DNA of 11,928 nucleotides from Stramenopiles sp. TOSAG23-2 (taxonomy: Eukaryota > Sar), in assembly GCA_900128395.1 (NCBI GenBank), contig LT649889.1, positions 1 through 11,928 on the forward strand. The letters run 5' to 3'. Below the pieces are notes generated by a model, which saw only the letters and a list, made by a program, of their open reading frames with translations, did no database searches and had not been told where the DNA came from. Shown here in pieces: positions 1 to 7,767 of the stretch (positions are counted from its first letter, which is position 1; each line of letters begins with the position of its first letter). A program made the translations under genes and the position numbers.

Positions 1-1
1 T

Positions 2-199
2 GATGATAGTGGAATACAAAGTATTATTGATGGATTAAAAACAAACAATACATTATGGCAATTGGACCTAAAGAATAATCAACTTAGTGATAATATGATA
101 TCACAATTAAGACGTATAAAACAATATAAAAGAGATGGATCAAACGGGTATCAACAAGTGGAATGGATGTGGATAGACACATACAGACATAAAAATTAA
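2..199 (+). CDS. 3' end of a leucine-rich-repeat protein (partial)
   Basis: The frame is open from the left edge and ends at TAA 197-199, giving 65 residues. It begins with a segment (DSGIQSIIDGLKTNN, then LWQLDLKNNQLSD) that fits the ribonuclease-inhibitor/NLRC3 type of leucine-rich repeat: an amphipathic helix followed by LxLxxNxL. After this single visible repeat come about 35 residues of basic and aromatic tail (RRIKQYKRDG, then QQVEWMWIDT) with no repeat pattern. Such repeats bind protein partners; the specific role cannot be read from this fragment. The gene starts outside the window. Its end faces the end of the ankyrin gene, with about 100 bases between them. Confidence 0.7.
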   Translation, partial: DDSGIQSIIDGLKTNNTLWQLDLKNNQLSDNMISQLRRIKQYKRDGSNGYQQVEWMWIDTYRHKN

Positions 200-303
200 A
201 TACATATATTTATATATACTACCAATTACAATATACCTATATAAGATAATAATAGTATTTTTATAATACATAGAATTATCATAGTTAATGTGAGCATTTA
301 CTC
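200..303. other. short convergent intergenic spacer
   Basis: This is 104 bases of AT-rich DNA between two gene ends facing each other, so it should hold both 3' untranslated regions. I see no canonical AATAAA here on either strand. Confidence 0.5.
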
Positions 304-1337
304 TTATGCAAAGCGGTGTATTATCTTAGCACCATACTGCTGCCACTTCTTATATTCTTCTTCACACCTTCTTCTTTCTTCTTCACGCCTTCTTCTTTCT
401 TCTTCATAATATCGTTTAAATTTTTCATTATGTTCAATTGTATAAATAACACCTTTCTTAATGGAACTTTGATTTTTACATGCATAATACAATGGTGTTT
501 CTCCATATATATCTTTTTGTATTATCATATTTATATCTAGTTTTTGAAGTAAATAACGTACTAAATTGGTTAATGGAACTTTGATTTTTACATGCATAAT
601 ACAATGGTGTTTCTCCATATATATCTTTTTGTATTATCATATTTATATCTAGTTTTTGAAGTAAATAACGTACTAAATTGGAGTTTTTTTTACTATAATA
701 TGCAGCAAAATGTAAAACATTCCAACCGTCACGTTTACTACAAATACTTAGATCAGCACCATTACCAATTAATAATTGAACAATCTTTAAATGCTCATAT
801 CTTGCAGCTGCACCTAAAGGTGTAAATGAGACATTACGGCTTGAAGTACCTTCAGTATTCAGAAATGTTTTCAACTTAAAGTTACGTACATTTGCAGGTA
901 ATTCTTTCAATTTAATTTTTTCAATCCATATTAAATTTTGAACATCATCTAAATGTCCTTTTTCACACGCACAAATGAATGGAGTAGCTTTTGGAAACAT
1001 TCTTCTATATTCTTCATCTAATAAATGCGGTGGTGTATTCTTCATAATCGTCGTTGATTTATTATTTATTGTTACCGTGATACCTCCATCATAATTTAGA
1101 CCCATTAGGAATAATTCTTTACCTAAACTACTTATTTGTGTCTTCTTTTTCTTCTTGTTGTTGTTCTTCTCCTTTCGTCTACTATTAGAGGCACCTAAAC
1201 CTGGAAAGACCCATTAGGAATAATTCTTTACCTAAACTACTTATTTGTGTCTTCTTTTTCTTCTTGTTGTTGTTCTTCTCCTTTCGTCTACTATTAGAGG
1301 CACCTAAACCTGGAAAATCATCATCGATACTTGTCAT
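304..1337 (-). CDS. Ankyrin-repeat protein gene interrupted by two exact tandem duplications
   Basis: The start is ATG at 1337-1335 (MTSIDDDFPGLG), with an in-frame TAG 6 bases upstream; the stop is at 304. Read straight through, the frame breaks twice, at exact tandem duplications of 109 bp (1098-1315) and 112 bp (458-681). Counting each duplication once leaves 813 bases, an exact 270-residue frame. That product has a basic Lys/Asn-rich stretch at about residues 17-29 (possible nuclear signal). Ankyrin-like repeats follow at about 82-112 (TPFICACEKGHLDDVQNLI), 136-163 (TPLGAAARYEHLKIVQLLI), 168-195 (NVLHFAAYY) and 205-230 (GETPLYYACK). The tail (about 234-260) is a charged Glu/Arg helix. Ankyrin repeats bind protein partners; no enzymatic domain is visible. 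The gene may be broken, may be repaired by splicing, or may be intact and misassembled. The ankyrin identity is solid; the exon structure is not. Confidence 0.65.
458..681. repeat. 112-bp exact tandem duplication (458-569 and 570-681)
   Basis: The two abutting copies are identical over 112 bases, and the match stops sharply on both sides (457 c versus 569 g; 570 t versus 682 a). The unit covers the last ankyrin-like repeat of the minus-strand gene. Because 112 is not a multiple of three, it shifts the frame. The copy at 570-681 reads in frame with the upstream coding part and the copy at 458-569 in frame with the downstream part, as expected for one ancestral copy. Confidence 0.97.
1098..1315. 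repeat. 109-bp exact tandem duplication (1098-1206 and 1207-1315)
   Basis: Two identical adjoining copies of 109 bases lie in the 5' coding part of the ankyrin gene. The boundary is ambiguous by one base because 1207 and 1316 are both a. The unit contains three ACCT tetranucleotides (AGGT on the coding strand), so splicing from the same AG|GT in one copy to the next would remove exactly one copy. Confidence 0.97.
1123..1231 (-). other. candidate intron created by the 109-bp duplication
   Basis: On the minus strand a GT at 1231-1230 (GTAAAGAATT, close to the usual 5' splice consensus) pairs with an AG at 1124-1123 preceded by AGTAGTTT. The enclosed 109 bases equal one repeat unit, so removal rejoins the coding sequence precisely and restores the reading frame. 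A CTAAT element lies early in the segment but is far from the acceptor. Two other AG|GT pairs in the unit (intron starts 1303 and 1309) would give the same product. Splicing is inferred only; no other gene here shows an intron. Confidence 0.35.
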
Positions 1338-1788
1338 TATTTTCTATTTTATATAAGAGGATGATGTATATTATCTCTTGCAAATATTTATAAATATATA
1401 TATATATTTCATTTCCATTTACCCACAATGACCGACTATATATAATGCAGTAGATAATAATAATTTTATATTTAAATAAATAAAAAAATATTATTATTAA
1501 CTATCATAACAAATTTAATGAAAATATAAATATAAATTATATTATTAAATTAAAGTGAGCACACGTGAAACAACTGCAAAGTAAACTTTGCAACTGTTGC
1601 AAGTCAGAAACTAGTGTATAAAAATATAATCTGTTTTATAAGATTTTTTATATACTAAATTAAGAGTAAATATTACCGGTGTTATTATTATGATGTATCA
1701 TACAAAATAGTATTATAGTGTAATTATGATGCATATAAAAATGTCTATATTTTATAAAAAATACGAATCGTAAAAAAGAAAAAATATT
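1338..1788. other. intergenic region upstream of the ankyrin gene and downstream of the LRR gene
   Basis: This is 451 bases, mostly A and T, with no convincing coding frame. It should hold the ankyrin promoter on its left and the LRR 3' untranslated region on its right. It contains an ATATAT tract near 1395-1406 and, at about 1562-1600, a cluster of a CACGTG hexamer and two palindromes, listed separately. Confidence 0.6.
1562..1600. promoter_or_regulatory. CACGTG hexamer plus two short palindromes, possible regulatory cluster
   Basis: CACGTG (an E-box/G-box core bound by bHLH or bZIP factors in many eukaryotes) lies at 1562-1567. It is followed by the inverted repeat TGCAAAGT-aa-ACTTTGCA (1575-1592) and GCAAC-t-GTTGC (1590-1600). 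The cluster is about 225 bases upstream of the ankyrin start and stands out from its AT-only surroundings. Function is inferred from position and symmetry alone. Confidence 0.25.
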
Positions 1789-2556
1789 TTATTGTATGAC
1801 ACAAACTTTACTTGAAACTGAACTTGCACGTCGTTGCCATTTCAAATATGTCTTTGGCATTTGATCATTTAAACTTTTAATTTCTTTATTTAACACTTGT
1901 ATTTTATCTTGTAATTGAACTTTCCGTTCATCCTGATGTCGTGCTGCATTTTCTAATTCTTTCACTGTACTTTCTAAATCTGCAACTAATTGTCGTTGTG
2001 CTTTATCACGTTTACATAACCATAAGATCATATTCGTATTCCCACGCAATTCATTTGGTACATTTTCTGTATCATTTCCTTGTACATCAACTTCTTCCAA
2101 TGCTAAACACCGACATATCTGTGGCTCCACTTCTCGTAGATGGTTGTTACTGGCTTTCAAAACACGCAATGTTGGAATATTTCCAAGCGTAGGTGGTAAC
2201 AACGTTAATGCATTTTCTGATACAATTAATTCTTCCAACATTTTACAATTACCAAGTTCACCTGGTAGCTGTTTTAAACGATTACCGTTTAATCTAATTT
2301 TTTTCAAACGTGCACAAAAACCTATTTCTAAAGGCAAATCTTCTAAACTGTTGTTGGATATGTCAAATTCACGAAGCAAAACCAATTCACCGATTCCAGA
2401 CGATATTTTTTTAATATTATTAAACGAAACATTTAATACAATTAATTGTTGACCCCACGTCCATAATACATCATCTAATGTTGACCATGCACGGTGTGAT
2501 AAATCTAAATATCCAGATTCATCTGGTTCTTTTAATAAATCATCAAATTCTTCCAT
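1789..2556 (-). CDS. Leucine-rich-repeat protein with coiled coil and C-terminal CaaX box
   Basis: The 255-residue frame runs from ATG at 2556 to TAA at 1791-1789. Residues 37-174 form about six leucine-rich repeats of 23 residues of the Shoc2/plant-intracellular-Ras-group type, for example LREFDISNNSLEDLPLEIGF and LKKIRLNGNRLKQLPGELGN. Residues about 183-231 are a charged heptad-like helix (coiled coil). A basic, Ser-rich stretch follows (KWQRRASSVSSK) and the protein ends in C252-V-I-Q. A cysteine four residues from the end, then two aliphatic residues and Gln, matches the CaaX signal, and Gln at the last position normally favours farnesylation. I infer a prenylated membrane-attached scaffold, perhaps in small-GTPase signalling as for other short LRR proteins of this type. 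A coding-strand AATAAA overlaps the stop codon. The family is sure; the partner is unknown. Confidence 0.85.
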   Translation of the reverse strand: MEEFDDLLKEPDESGYLDLSHRAWSTLDDVLWTWGQQLIVLNVSFNNIKKISSGIGELVLLREFDISNNSLEDLPLEIGFCARLKKIRLNGNRLKQLPGELGNCKMLEELIVSENALTLLPPTLGNIPTLRVLKASNNHLREVEPQICRCLALEEVDVQGNDTENVPNELRGNTNMILWLCKRDKAQRQLVADLESTVKELENAARHQDERKVQLQDKIQVLNKEIKSLNDQMPKTYLKWQRRASSVSSKVCVIQ

Positions 2557-2999
2557 ATTTATTTATATAGATATATATATATGTATGTATGTATTGATTT
2601 ATCTTTATAATATGTTCATTCTCTCCTTTTCCTTTTCCACCTTTTTCTAACTCTCGATCAATAAATATATTTCTATTTTGTTGTATATATATATATATTA
2701 ATTTAATAAAAATAACGTTTTCGATGAGATGATTCAACGACTATATAGTATACATAATAGTATACTAATAGTGTAAACTATGTCTATATAACTCATAGTA
2801 GAAATGAGGGAAATAAGAAAATTAAATAAATAACAAAAATCACGTCTAACATAAATATATATGTAATGCAAAAAACACTCATAATATGCATCTTGAAAAT
2901 TATTATTTTTCATATTTTATATATTTTTACCTATAATGCATTTAAATAAAATATGATAAATTCTCTCAAATATTACTACGCGTAAATATTAAAAAATCC
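2557..2999. other. intergenic region between the LRR and TBC genes (same strand)
   Basis: This 443-base, strongly AT-rich stretch holds the LRR promoter and the TBC 3' untranslated region. The LRR leader is made of TA and TACA simple repeats (about 2568-2594) and a pyrimidine-rich tract (about 2618-2648). A short inverted repeat, TAGTATAC/GTATACTA, lies near 2746-2767. I see no coding sequence or RNA gene. Confidence 0.6.
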
Positions 3000-4604
3000 T
3001 CATCGAAAACCACGTCCTCTACCACCACTCATCTTTTTCAACATGACGCCAAGTCCAACTGCACCAGCTGCTAATAAAATTAATCCACCAGTTAACATTT
3101 CAGTTGATACATTATCAGGCATTAAAACACTTTGTGCCTCTGTTGCTTTTTCATCAAATCCACAATAATCATATTCATATGTTGATAAATCATATTCAGT
3201 TAAATGTGAACCAATTGCATTTAAACCATTGTTAATTAAACGTTCGTTAAAATTACGTTGTAACCATAAGACTTCTGTTAATTGTTCTAAACATTGTTCA
3301 AAATTACATGCTAATAATCGATCTTCATTCATTACTAATACAGCTAATGCTACACGAATCAATTCTGTCCAGCCACCAGCAATAATACGATCAAATGAAT
3401 ATGATAATGCTGGTTCTTGCATTTTACTTGCAAACAACGGTAAAATCCAACTCGGTAACCATAATATTGGCGTGATTTCCAATTCTTCGAAATGTACATG
3501 TAATTTCGGTGCAACTTTTTTCAATGCCATGTCTGTTTGATATAATGCTAAATGCAAACGTGACATCCCATTTGTAAATATATCAGCTAAATTATATTTA
3601 GGTTTTTTCATTAACGCATCTAAAATCCAAAAAACATCTTCTTCACATGCATGCATCAACATGTAACCGGAAATAAAATTCATTCCTTGTACATATCCAA
3701 CTTGTGGATTATGAATGGAATACGCATTTAAAACACGTCTTAAACGCTGTTGACCTAATCCATCTTTTTTTTTGTACATTTCTGTTGTTGGAAATGTTCT
3801 TGAAACATCACGCATAATTTGTTCATCATTATCTTTACTAAAACCATTACCAAGCAATGCATTGTATTTTCCTTCAACAATATGTGCACCCGTATTTTCA
3901 AACCATTGTTGTATGCGTACAGATCGTTGGCTGTTTCTAGCATTTGCTTTTGATATCAGCGACGAGACTGATAATTGTTTAGATAATTGTTGTTGTTCTC
4001 CTTCTGTATTATTATTATTAACATTACTTCTTGATGCAGGAGGAACAGAAACTTTCATATTTGCAGCTAAGTTTGGCATTTCATTATTATTATTATTATT
4101 ATTATTACTATTATTACTTTCACCTAGTAATTCTTGTTTTATTTCAAGATAGGAACCACCTAATAATTCACTTTGTTGCGTTACTAAATTTTGTACATTG
4201 TTTTTAAATTTTTCATACTTTTGGTTGAATGAATTTTTCATGAATTCTTCAGCTAATACAGTCGTAGTTAATTTTCCAGTAATTTCTAAACGTAATATAT
4301 GCCCACGGGAATATGCTTCATTTGCTACTTTGTTTAAATCATTATCATTATGTAAAACTATTTTATCGCCAGTAATACTATCAACGACTGAAAAAATATA
4401 ATGATCGACTTGGAGATTCTCTGTCTCTAATTGTATCCAAGATCCAAATGAGGGAGTGAAAGAACGAACTAAAAATTCAAGGGATAAACGTTCATCCGCA
4501 TCAAATGCTGTACGATACATTTTACCAGATGTGCATACTTTAATAATTTTCGGTGGTTTTCTTTCATTGTTCCCAATATTATTATTATTCACAATTGATG
4601 CCAT
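3000..4604 (-). CDS. TBC-domain Rab GTPase-activating protein with PB1-like N-terminus and C-terminal membrane anchor
   Basis: The 534-residue frame runs from ATG at 4604 to TGA at 3002-3000. Residues about 18-110 resemble a PB1 domain (lysine-containing first strand IKVCTSGKMYR, later HNDNDLNKVANEAYS). A low-complexity linker with Asn runs follows (about 163-200). The TBC domain spans about 223-445. It has the arginine finger in IMRDVSRTFP (R269) and the glutamine finger in GYVQGMNF (Q306), so both residues needed to speed GTP hydrolysis on a Rab are present. Near the C-terminus a 17-20 residue apolar segment (about 502-521, LILLAAGAVGLGVML) is followed by KK and GRGRGFR, which looks like a tail anchor. 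The likely role is switching off a Rab on an internal membrane, as TBC1D20/Gyp8-type tail-anchored GAPs do at the ER. The target Rab cannot be told. The gene is divergent from the secreted-protein gene. Confidence 0.9.
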   Translation of the reverse strand: MASIVNNNNIGNNERKPPKIIKVCTSGKMYRTAFDADERLSLEFLVRSFTPSFGSWIQLETENLQVDHYIFSVVDSITGDKIVLHNDNDLNKVANEAYSRGHILRLEITGKLTTTVLAEEFMKNSFNQKYEKFKNNVQNLVTQQSELLGGSYLEIKQELLGESNNSNNNNNNNNEMPNLAANMKVSVPPASRSNVNNNNTEGEQQQLSKQLSVSSLISKANARNSQRSVRIQQWFENTGAHIVEGKYNALLGNGFSKDNDEQIMRDVSRTFPTTEMYKKKDGLGQQRLRRVLNAYSIHNPQVGYVQGMNFISGYMLMHACEEDVFWILDALMKKPKYNLADIFTNGMSRLHLALYQTDMALKKVAPKLHVHFEELEITPILWLPSWILPLFASKMQEPALSYSFDRIIAGGWTELIRVALAVLVMNEDRLLACNFEQCLEQLTEVLWLQRNFNERLINNGLNAIGSHLTEYDLSTYEYDYCGFDEKATEAQSVLMPDNVSTEMLTGGLILLAAGAVGLGVMLKKMSGGRGRGFR

Positions 4605-5150
4605 GCTATGTGTGTGTGTGTGTGCGTGTGTACAAAATTACGATATCTAATGTACAGTAATTAAATTATCTATATTATTATGAATAATACAAATATGCTA
4701 CGCATTATCTATTTATGTCTCTCTATGGGTATAAATTTATGACTTTCCTATATGGTTGAATGTACTATATATATATGTTTTTTAGTTTTAGTTTTGAAAA
4801 AATATATTGAAGTAAGAAGAATGTTGGAGGATAGTTCCGGAGACGGTATGTATTATAATGCTATGTGCCTCTTATAATATTGGTATATAATAGTATAGTA
4901 ATAGCATTGATATTTAGCATAAATTTTTTACATTTTGTTTGATGAAAGAAACTCCCTCTGCATCAAAATAAAAAGAAAAAAAGGGAGGGTGGCAGTCGGT
5001 GCGCATCTTCTTCGAATTAACACACAGTGTTTATTAAACCAGTATAATATATACAATACATGTATTAGTAGATATCAAAATACATACAAGAAACAATGTA
5101 TTACATACATCAATAGATTCGTAAGTAATAACAAAAAATTTAAACATAAA
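4605..5150. promoter_or_regulatory. divergent promoter region between the TBC and secreted-protein genes
   Basis: These 546 bases separate two genes transcribed outward, so both promoters should lie here. The left half is AT-rich with the CA/TG repeat at the TBC start. At about 4826-4853 and 4951-5010 there are less AT-biased patches. The frame of the right-hand gene is open back to about 4935 but has no ATG before 5151, so I treat 4935-5150 as leader. A GTAAGT at 5121-5126 could be a 5' splice site, but nothing requires it. Confidence 0.45.
4609..4631. repeat. (TG)n microsatellite directly upstream of the TBC start codon
   Basis: About eleven TG dinucleotides with one C interruption begin 4 bases upstream of the TBC ATG. 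They give a CA-repeat leader on the coding strand, presumably within the 5' untranslated region. Confidence 0.9.
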
Positions 5151-7208
5151 ATGCGTAGTTTTCTTTATATGTTCAATCAACGTAGCACAAAATGTGTGTT
5201 ACCTGTCTTTTTTATATGTACATTATTTTTGTCGTTTTCATCTGTAAATATTTTTTGTCGGCCGCCATCTTTATTATTATCGACTTCTTCTTCTAATAAT
5301 AATAATGACAACAACAACAATAACTATTGTAATGGTAACACATTTTTAGTTTCAGCTACTTATATACGAAGTAAGAATCCAAGGCATGCTACAAAACAAC
5401 ATGGGTTAACTATTAAAGAAATTGCTAAAGGGGAAGTTGATGGTCTAGATATTATGAAACAATATGAATTAGATAGGGCACATCCACCAAAACCAGAATC
5501 GATGAAAGATAAAAATGGTTTACCAAACTATAATATGCAATCTTTATACGTAGATGGATTTCCTAAAACGAAAAAACTAGTAGATAGCGCAAGGAAAATG
5601 TTTCCACATTACCAAATTAGTCCAAATAGATTAATCGAACCATTAGCTAGTCACACTGCTACCATTTCATCCTTATCAAAATTTTCAGAAGATCCAAAAG
5701 TATATGGTATGCATGGTGCAGGACTACGTGGCGGTGCACCAAATATTGGTTTGCAACCAAACAATTGGGAAACGAATGATCCAAATACAGGAGGTCCAAG
5801 CCTACTGTATCAACAATATTCGACACATCAATATGATATGAAACTTACCGATGTGGCAGATCCAATAGAAAATGCCCATGTTTTAAAAAACTCAATCATT
5901 CAAGATCCAATAAAACAAAGACATTTTAATGCGGAAAGTGTTTCAGGAAAAGCTTTTATGATGAGTGGACAATATGCAGGACCTACTGTTGGTAATCCAT
6001 CTAGCCCTGGAGGTCCGGGCAATGTTGCTAATAATAATAATAATAATAATGCAGTTGCTGGAGGAGGATCTAATTCTGCTGAAGGAGGATCCAATGCTGC
6101 TGGAGGCGGTGGTGGCAATGTTGCTGGCAGTAATGCTGCTTCATCTTCCAATCTTGGTGATAGTTCTGCAAGTAGTAGTTCAAGTCTGAAAGGAAGTTCT
6201 TCGGCTAGCTTTGAGTCAATTAAGGGATCAAATGCGGCAATTGAAGCACATCAATTGAGTGCAGAAGAACATGAAAGGAATGCAGATCATAATGAGAATG
6301 AAGCAAGTCAACTGCGCGAACAGGCAAAAGATTTATCAGGAGAAGAAAAAGAGATGGTCATGGAACAAGCAAATACATATCAACAATCGGCACAGCGAGA
6401 ACATCAAATTGCAGCAATGGAGGATAAAAAAATAGCAGATACAAGCGATGATACAGATGATAGTGATGGTGAGGAGGAAGAAATAGAACAAAAATCTGAG
6501 CAAAGAGAACAGCAACAGCAACAAAGTGGACAAGGTAAAGATGGCGATCCAGGAATGCCATGTAAAAGGAACGCACCTGGAAAATGTGGACCACGATCTC
6601 AATGCGAACAACGAAAAGGGATGACTCCACAGCCAGGCTATTGCAACGGCGGTAGTGAGAATATATGCTGCGTACGCCACAATCCAAATGAAGATAAGCC
6701 ACCAGTCAAAACGTCAGGATCTGGTAGTTGTCCTGGTCAGCAAGTATGGCAAAAAGTTTTGAATAACCCTGGAATTCAGTTAAATAATTTTCATCCTAGT
6801 GGAGTACAAGATAATGCGGATCCAAAGAAGCAAGTGCAAGCTGCAGCGCAAGGAATGAAAGCAGAGCGTTCAAGTTATGGGAATGCACCGGGTGGAAGCA
6901 CATGTTTGTCACCAAGAGTTGCAGAATTTTTGTTAAAACTTGGAAATAAATATGGTGGTGTTGGTGTCAACTCTATCGCTGGCGCGAGCCATAGCAAGAG
7001 TTCGTCTCATTATAGAGGCACGACAATAGATGTCGGAAAATTGAAAGGTAGAGTATTGAATGATGTAGAAATGGCGAAATTAGTTGTCAATACGTGTGTG
7101 CTCGAAATGGGAGGTGCAGCTATTTCTAACCCAGGTGGTAGGAAAATACCAAATACTAAAAATTTTGGAGGGCATAAAACTTGGGTTCATTGTGGTTTGA
7201 GGTTGTAA
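5151..7208 (+). CDS. Secreted protein with six-cysteine module and C-terminal M15 peptidase-like domain
   Basis: The 685-residue product starts at the first in-frame ATG (5151, A-rich context AAACATAAAATG). The frame continues upstream without an ATG, and a longer start would bury the signal peptide. Residues 1-36 are a basic N-region and hydrophobic core (CVLPVFFICTLFLSF). Residues about 70-280 are non-repetitive with no family I recognise. About 281-360 is Gly/Ser/Asn-rich linker, and 362-460 is charged helix ending in Asp/Glu and Gln runs. C471, C479, C485, C498 and C506-C507 form a compact module (PGYCNGGSENICC) resembling one that precedes secreted bacteriolytic domains in some fungi and amoebae. 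Residues about 527-685 match the peptidase M15/D-Ala-D-Ala carboxypeptidase-like pattern: S618-x-H620-x-x-G-x-x-x-D627 and WVH680, giving three zinc ligands. I infer peptidoglycan cleavage outside the cell. The three residues before H680 contain no acid, so activity is uncertain. AATAAA follows at 7230. Confidence 0.75.
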   Translation: MRSFLYMFNQRSTKCVLPVFFICTLFLSFSSVNIFCRPPSLLLSTSSSNNNNDNNNNNYCNGNTFLVSATYIRSKNPRHATKQHGLTIKEIAKGEVDGLDIMKQYELDRAHPPKPESMKDKNGLPNYNMQSLYVDGFPKTKKLVDSARKMFPHYQISPNRLIEPLASHTATISSLSKFSEDPKVYGMHGAGLRGGAPNIGLQPNNWETNDPNTGGPSLLYQQYSTHQYDMKLTDVADPIENAHVLKNSIIQDPIKQRHFNAESVSGKAFMMSGQYAGPTVGNPSSPGGPGNVANNNNNNNAVAGGGSNSAEGGSNAAGGGGGNVAGSNAASSSNLGDSSASSSSSLKGSSSASFESIKGSNAAIEAHQLSAEEHERNADHNENEASQLREQAKDLSGEEKEMVMEQANTYQQSAQREHQIAAMEDKKIADTSDDTDDSDGEEEEIEQKSEQREQQQQQSGQGKDGDPGMPCKRNAPGKCGPRSQCEQRKGMTPQPGYCNGGSENICCVRHNPNEDKPPVKTSGSGSCPGQQVWQKVLNNPGIQLNNFHPSGVQDNADPKKQVQAAAQGMKAERSSYGNAPGGSTCLSPRVAEFLLKLGNKYGGVGVNSIAGASHSKSSSHYRGTTIDVGKLKGRVLNDVEMAKLVVNTCVLEMGGAAISNPGGRKIPNTKNFGGHKTWVHCGLRL

Positions 7209-7767
7209 AAATTTTTAAGAAGTGTGGTCAATAAAATACGAACTTTGTCCATACATCATAATGGTTAAAATCTAAAGTTTAAATAATAATTTTGTCTTTC
7301 CGTGTGGGAAATACCACGCTCAATATACTCTATCTCAGAGGGAATAATATGTTAATCCTCCCAATCTAAAAAAATGATTTGCTCCTATTATTAATAAAGC
7401 TCTCATGCGCCGCCGCAAGCTAAATACTCTATTAAAATATAAGCACAAGTAGGTCTGAATCCAGCATAACACCCTCGATGAAAGTGATGTGAACAGTCCA
7501 TAAGTTTTCCAAAGTTTGATGGTTTTGAATTCTCCAGGAGTGGATTCATAGAGAGATTATAAAATATTACGAACGTCGTAAAAAGGAAATATTTATACCG
7601 AAGAGGTATGATAGGCTATGATATCATATAAAATTGTAAAAAAACATATATATATATATCATATTCATCTGATTACGTACACGTATCATACCCTGCTGTA
7701 CTGCATGGTATATCATAACACTCTGGCATATGGTAAATACCAAAAGCTTCCGTAAAAAATTTTTTTC
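7209..7767. other. convergent intergenic region between the secreted-protein and F-box genes
   Basis: These 559 bases hold both 3' ends. AATAAA at 7230-7235, 22 bases after the TAA, is a likely polyadenylation signal for the plus-strand gene. The middle (about 7300-7560) is less AT-biased than other spacers, with patches such as GCGCCGCCGCAAGC near 7405 and several short imperfect hairpins. It may be an old repeat insertion, but I find no terminal repeats, coding frame or RNA fold that I can defend. Confidence 0.5.
7230..7235 (+). terminator. AATAAA polyadenylation signal
   Basis: A canonical AATAAA hexamer 22 bases after the stop codon of the secreted-protein gene. The position fits a 3'-end processing signal; the short distance is unproven for this organism. 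Confidence 0.45.

Noticed and set aside
4935-5150. N-terminal extension of the secreted protein
   Set aside because: The open frame upstream has no ATG (its 5' limit reads TTG), and using it would place about 72 basic residues ahead of a clear signal peptide.
5900-6702. Several minus-strand open frames over the secreted-protein linker
   Set aside because: Their Pro/Leu or Leu/Tyr/His-rich products are reverse-strand reads of the Gly/Ser/Asn and Glu/Gln-rich coding sequence.
7455-7475. GGTCTGAATCCAGC, tRNA-like
   Set aside because: It does not fit the T-loop consensus and no cloverleaf can be drawn around it.
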